The notes beneath the pieces are model-generated. The model did no database searches and was not told the origin of the DNA. It saw nothing but the letters and a program-made list of their open reading frames with translations. Below, piece by piece: positions 62,999-64,000 of a stretch of DNA of 64,000 nucleotides; the first letter of the stretch is position 1, and the number at the start of each line of letters is the position of its first letter. A program made the position numbers and the translations under genes. Origin of the DNA: WHUA01 sp963711215 (GTDB lineage: Bacteria > Pseudomonadota > Alphaproteobacteria > UBA8366); assembly GCA_963711215.1 (NCBI GenBank), contig CAVQDH010000012.1:207590-271589 (forward strand), in the 5' to 3' direction.

Positions 62999-64000
62999 AT
63001 GCTTCAATCGCGCCGGCACCCAAGCCGCGGCAGGGCGGCCTGGCCCCGCCTCCGTAACGCCGCCTGCCTTCTGCTGGTGGTCGCGGCGGGCGTAGGCGGC
63101 TGCGCGCGGGCCGACGAAGGCCGCGATACGGCCGATTTCATTCCCCAGGTGACGGTGCCGCCGCCGCAGCCGACCTACGGCATCAATGTCGAGCAGGTCT
63201 ACTATTCGCAATACCGCCTGATCGCGCGGGAGATCCGGGCGCTCGAACTCGCAGCGGCCGGGCGTCCCCGACCTCTATTTCGTCGGCTTCGCCGGCGATG
63301 CGCAGCAGGACGTGTTCCTGCGCGAGGTCCGCAGCATCCGCAAGCTGTTCGACGAGCGCTTCGACACGCACGGCCGCTCGATCACGCTGGTGAACAACCG
63401 CGCGACGGTCGCCACCGAGCCGCTCGCCAGCACGCATAACCTGCTGGCCGCGCTCGACCAGGTCGGCGCGCGCATGGACCCGGACGAGGACGTGCTCTTC
63501 CTCTACCTGACCTCGCACGGCACGCGCGGCGTGCTGGCGGTCGACTTCCCGCCGCTGCACCTCAATCCGCTGAGCGCCGAAAGCCTTCGCAAGATGCTCG
63601 ACCAGGCGCGGATCAAGTGGCGCATCATCGTGATCTCCGCGTGTTATTCGGGCAGCTTCATCGAGCCGCTGAAGACCGACACCTCGCTGATCATCACCGC
63701 GGCGCGGTCCGACCGCGTCTCCTTCGGCTGCAGCAACGAGAACGACTTCACCTATTTCGGCCGCGCCTATTTCGACGAAGCGCTGCGTCACACCTATTCC
63801 TTCATCGACGCCCAGGCGGAGGCCGCCCGGACCATCTCCAAATGGGAGACGGCGGAAGACCTCAGGCCGTCGCTGCCGCAGATCCATATCGGCTCGAAGA
63901 TCCGCCCGAAGCTGGCGGAGATCGAGATGCGCCTGCGCAGCCTCCACCCCGCCCCCGCGCCGACCCCGATGGCGAAGCCGATCCCGATGTCGGAGCGGTG
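62999..64000 (+). pseudogene. lipoprotein C13-family (legumain-like) peptidase, frameshifted, truncated by window edge
   Basis: Starts MLQSRRHPSRGRAAW. A signal sequence with lipobox VGGC (about residue 35) suggests a lipoprotein. One extra G at about 63262 breaks the frame, after which GVPDLYFVGFAGDAQQDVFL, LFDERFDTHGRSITLVNN, DPDEDVLFLYLTSHGTRG (catalytic His), IKWRIIVISACYSGSFIEPL (catalytic Cys), DFTYFGRAYFDEALRHTYSF and PQIHIGSKIRPKL follow. This is a complete C13 domain; the last residues seen (Pro-rich tail from about 63940) run off the edge. Clear paralogue of the gene just upstream, with 119 bases between them. Confidence 0.82.

Noticed and set aside
1..64000. CRISPR array, integrative element, insertion sequence or prophage
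   Set aside because: No regularly spaced repeats, transposase, integrase or phage structural genes were seen; the tRNA-His 3' end is not duplicated elsewhere in the window, so there is no att evidence.

Overview
The window is high-GC DNA (about two-thirds G+C by eye), densely packed with catabolic, transport and regulatory genes. It looks like a metabolically versatile Gram-negative bacterium. An alphaproteobacterium of the Rhodospirillales/Rhizobiales type is most likely, judging from the glnB-glnA pair, the many Liv/Dpp/Ttt solute-binding systems, TauD, MmgE/PrpD and amidase paralogues, and the Tat and lipoprotein signals. This placement is inference. There is no rRNA, CRISPR array, transposase, integrase or prophage signature.

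Layout. 1-5.7 kb: the edge of an OsmC-family gene, then a minus-strand four-gene ABC-2 exporter with the YbhG-F-S-R arrangement. 5.9-16.2 kb: catabolic genes (amidohydrolase, MmgE/PrpD, amidase, flavin monooxygenase with an extra NTF2-like domain, two luciferase-like monooxygenases, NHL protein, beta-hydroxyacid dehydrogenase). 16.5-18.2 kb: an unrecognised exported protein with four Cys/Trp-rich repeats. 18.2-24.7 kb: a Dpp-type peptide ABC importer (SBP, B, C; no ATPases here) with an amidase and a second amidohydrolase closely related to the first. 25-32.9 kb: D-aminoacylase-like enzyme, hemerythrin, membrane-anchored Mrr-like nuclease, ketopantoate-reductase-like enzyme, DUF35/thiolase pair, TauD-like dioxygenase. 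32.9-38.7 kb: PhoX-like Tat protein, second TauD, enoyl-CoA hydratase, two membrane proteins. 38.9-43.9 kb: a Liv-type importer with a LivM-LivG fusion. 44.3-48.6 kb: a convergent CrbR/CrbS-like two-component system. 48.7-51.9 kb: a tripartite tricarboxylate transporter with a TctA-TctB fusion and a broken TctC. 52-57 kb: two more MmgE/PrpD genes, a third TauD and a BNR-repeat protein. 57.2-61.3 kb: housekeeping nitrogen genes (tRNA-His, aminotransferase, sigma-54 promoter, glnB, glnA, terminator). 61.5-64 kb: two tandem C13 (legumain-like) peptidase paralogues, the second cut by the window edge.

How the genes work together. Much of the window reads as uptake of small organic acids, peptides or amides (Dpp, Liv, Ttt) followed by hydrolysis (amidases, amidohydrolases, D-aminoacylase), oxidation (FMO, LLM, TauD) and CoA or beta-oxidation-type steps (enoyl-CoA hydratase, thiolase-like/DUF35 pair). 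Substrates cannot be named from sequence. CrbSR-like signalling would fit acetate or short-chain acid control, and glnBA gives nitrogen control.

Quality warning. At least 15 genes carry single-base frameshifts. I count 17 apparent +1 insertions, 2 apparent -1 deletions and one in-frame TAG. The strong insertion bias, with coding potential intact on both sides of each break, suggests sequencing or assembly error more than mass gene decay. Broken genes are therefore given over their full reconstructed span.
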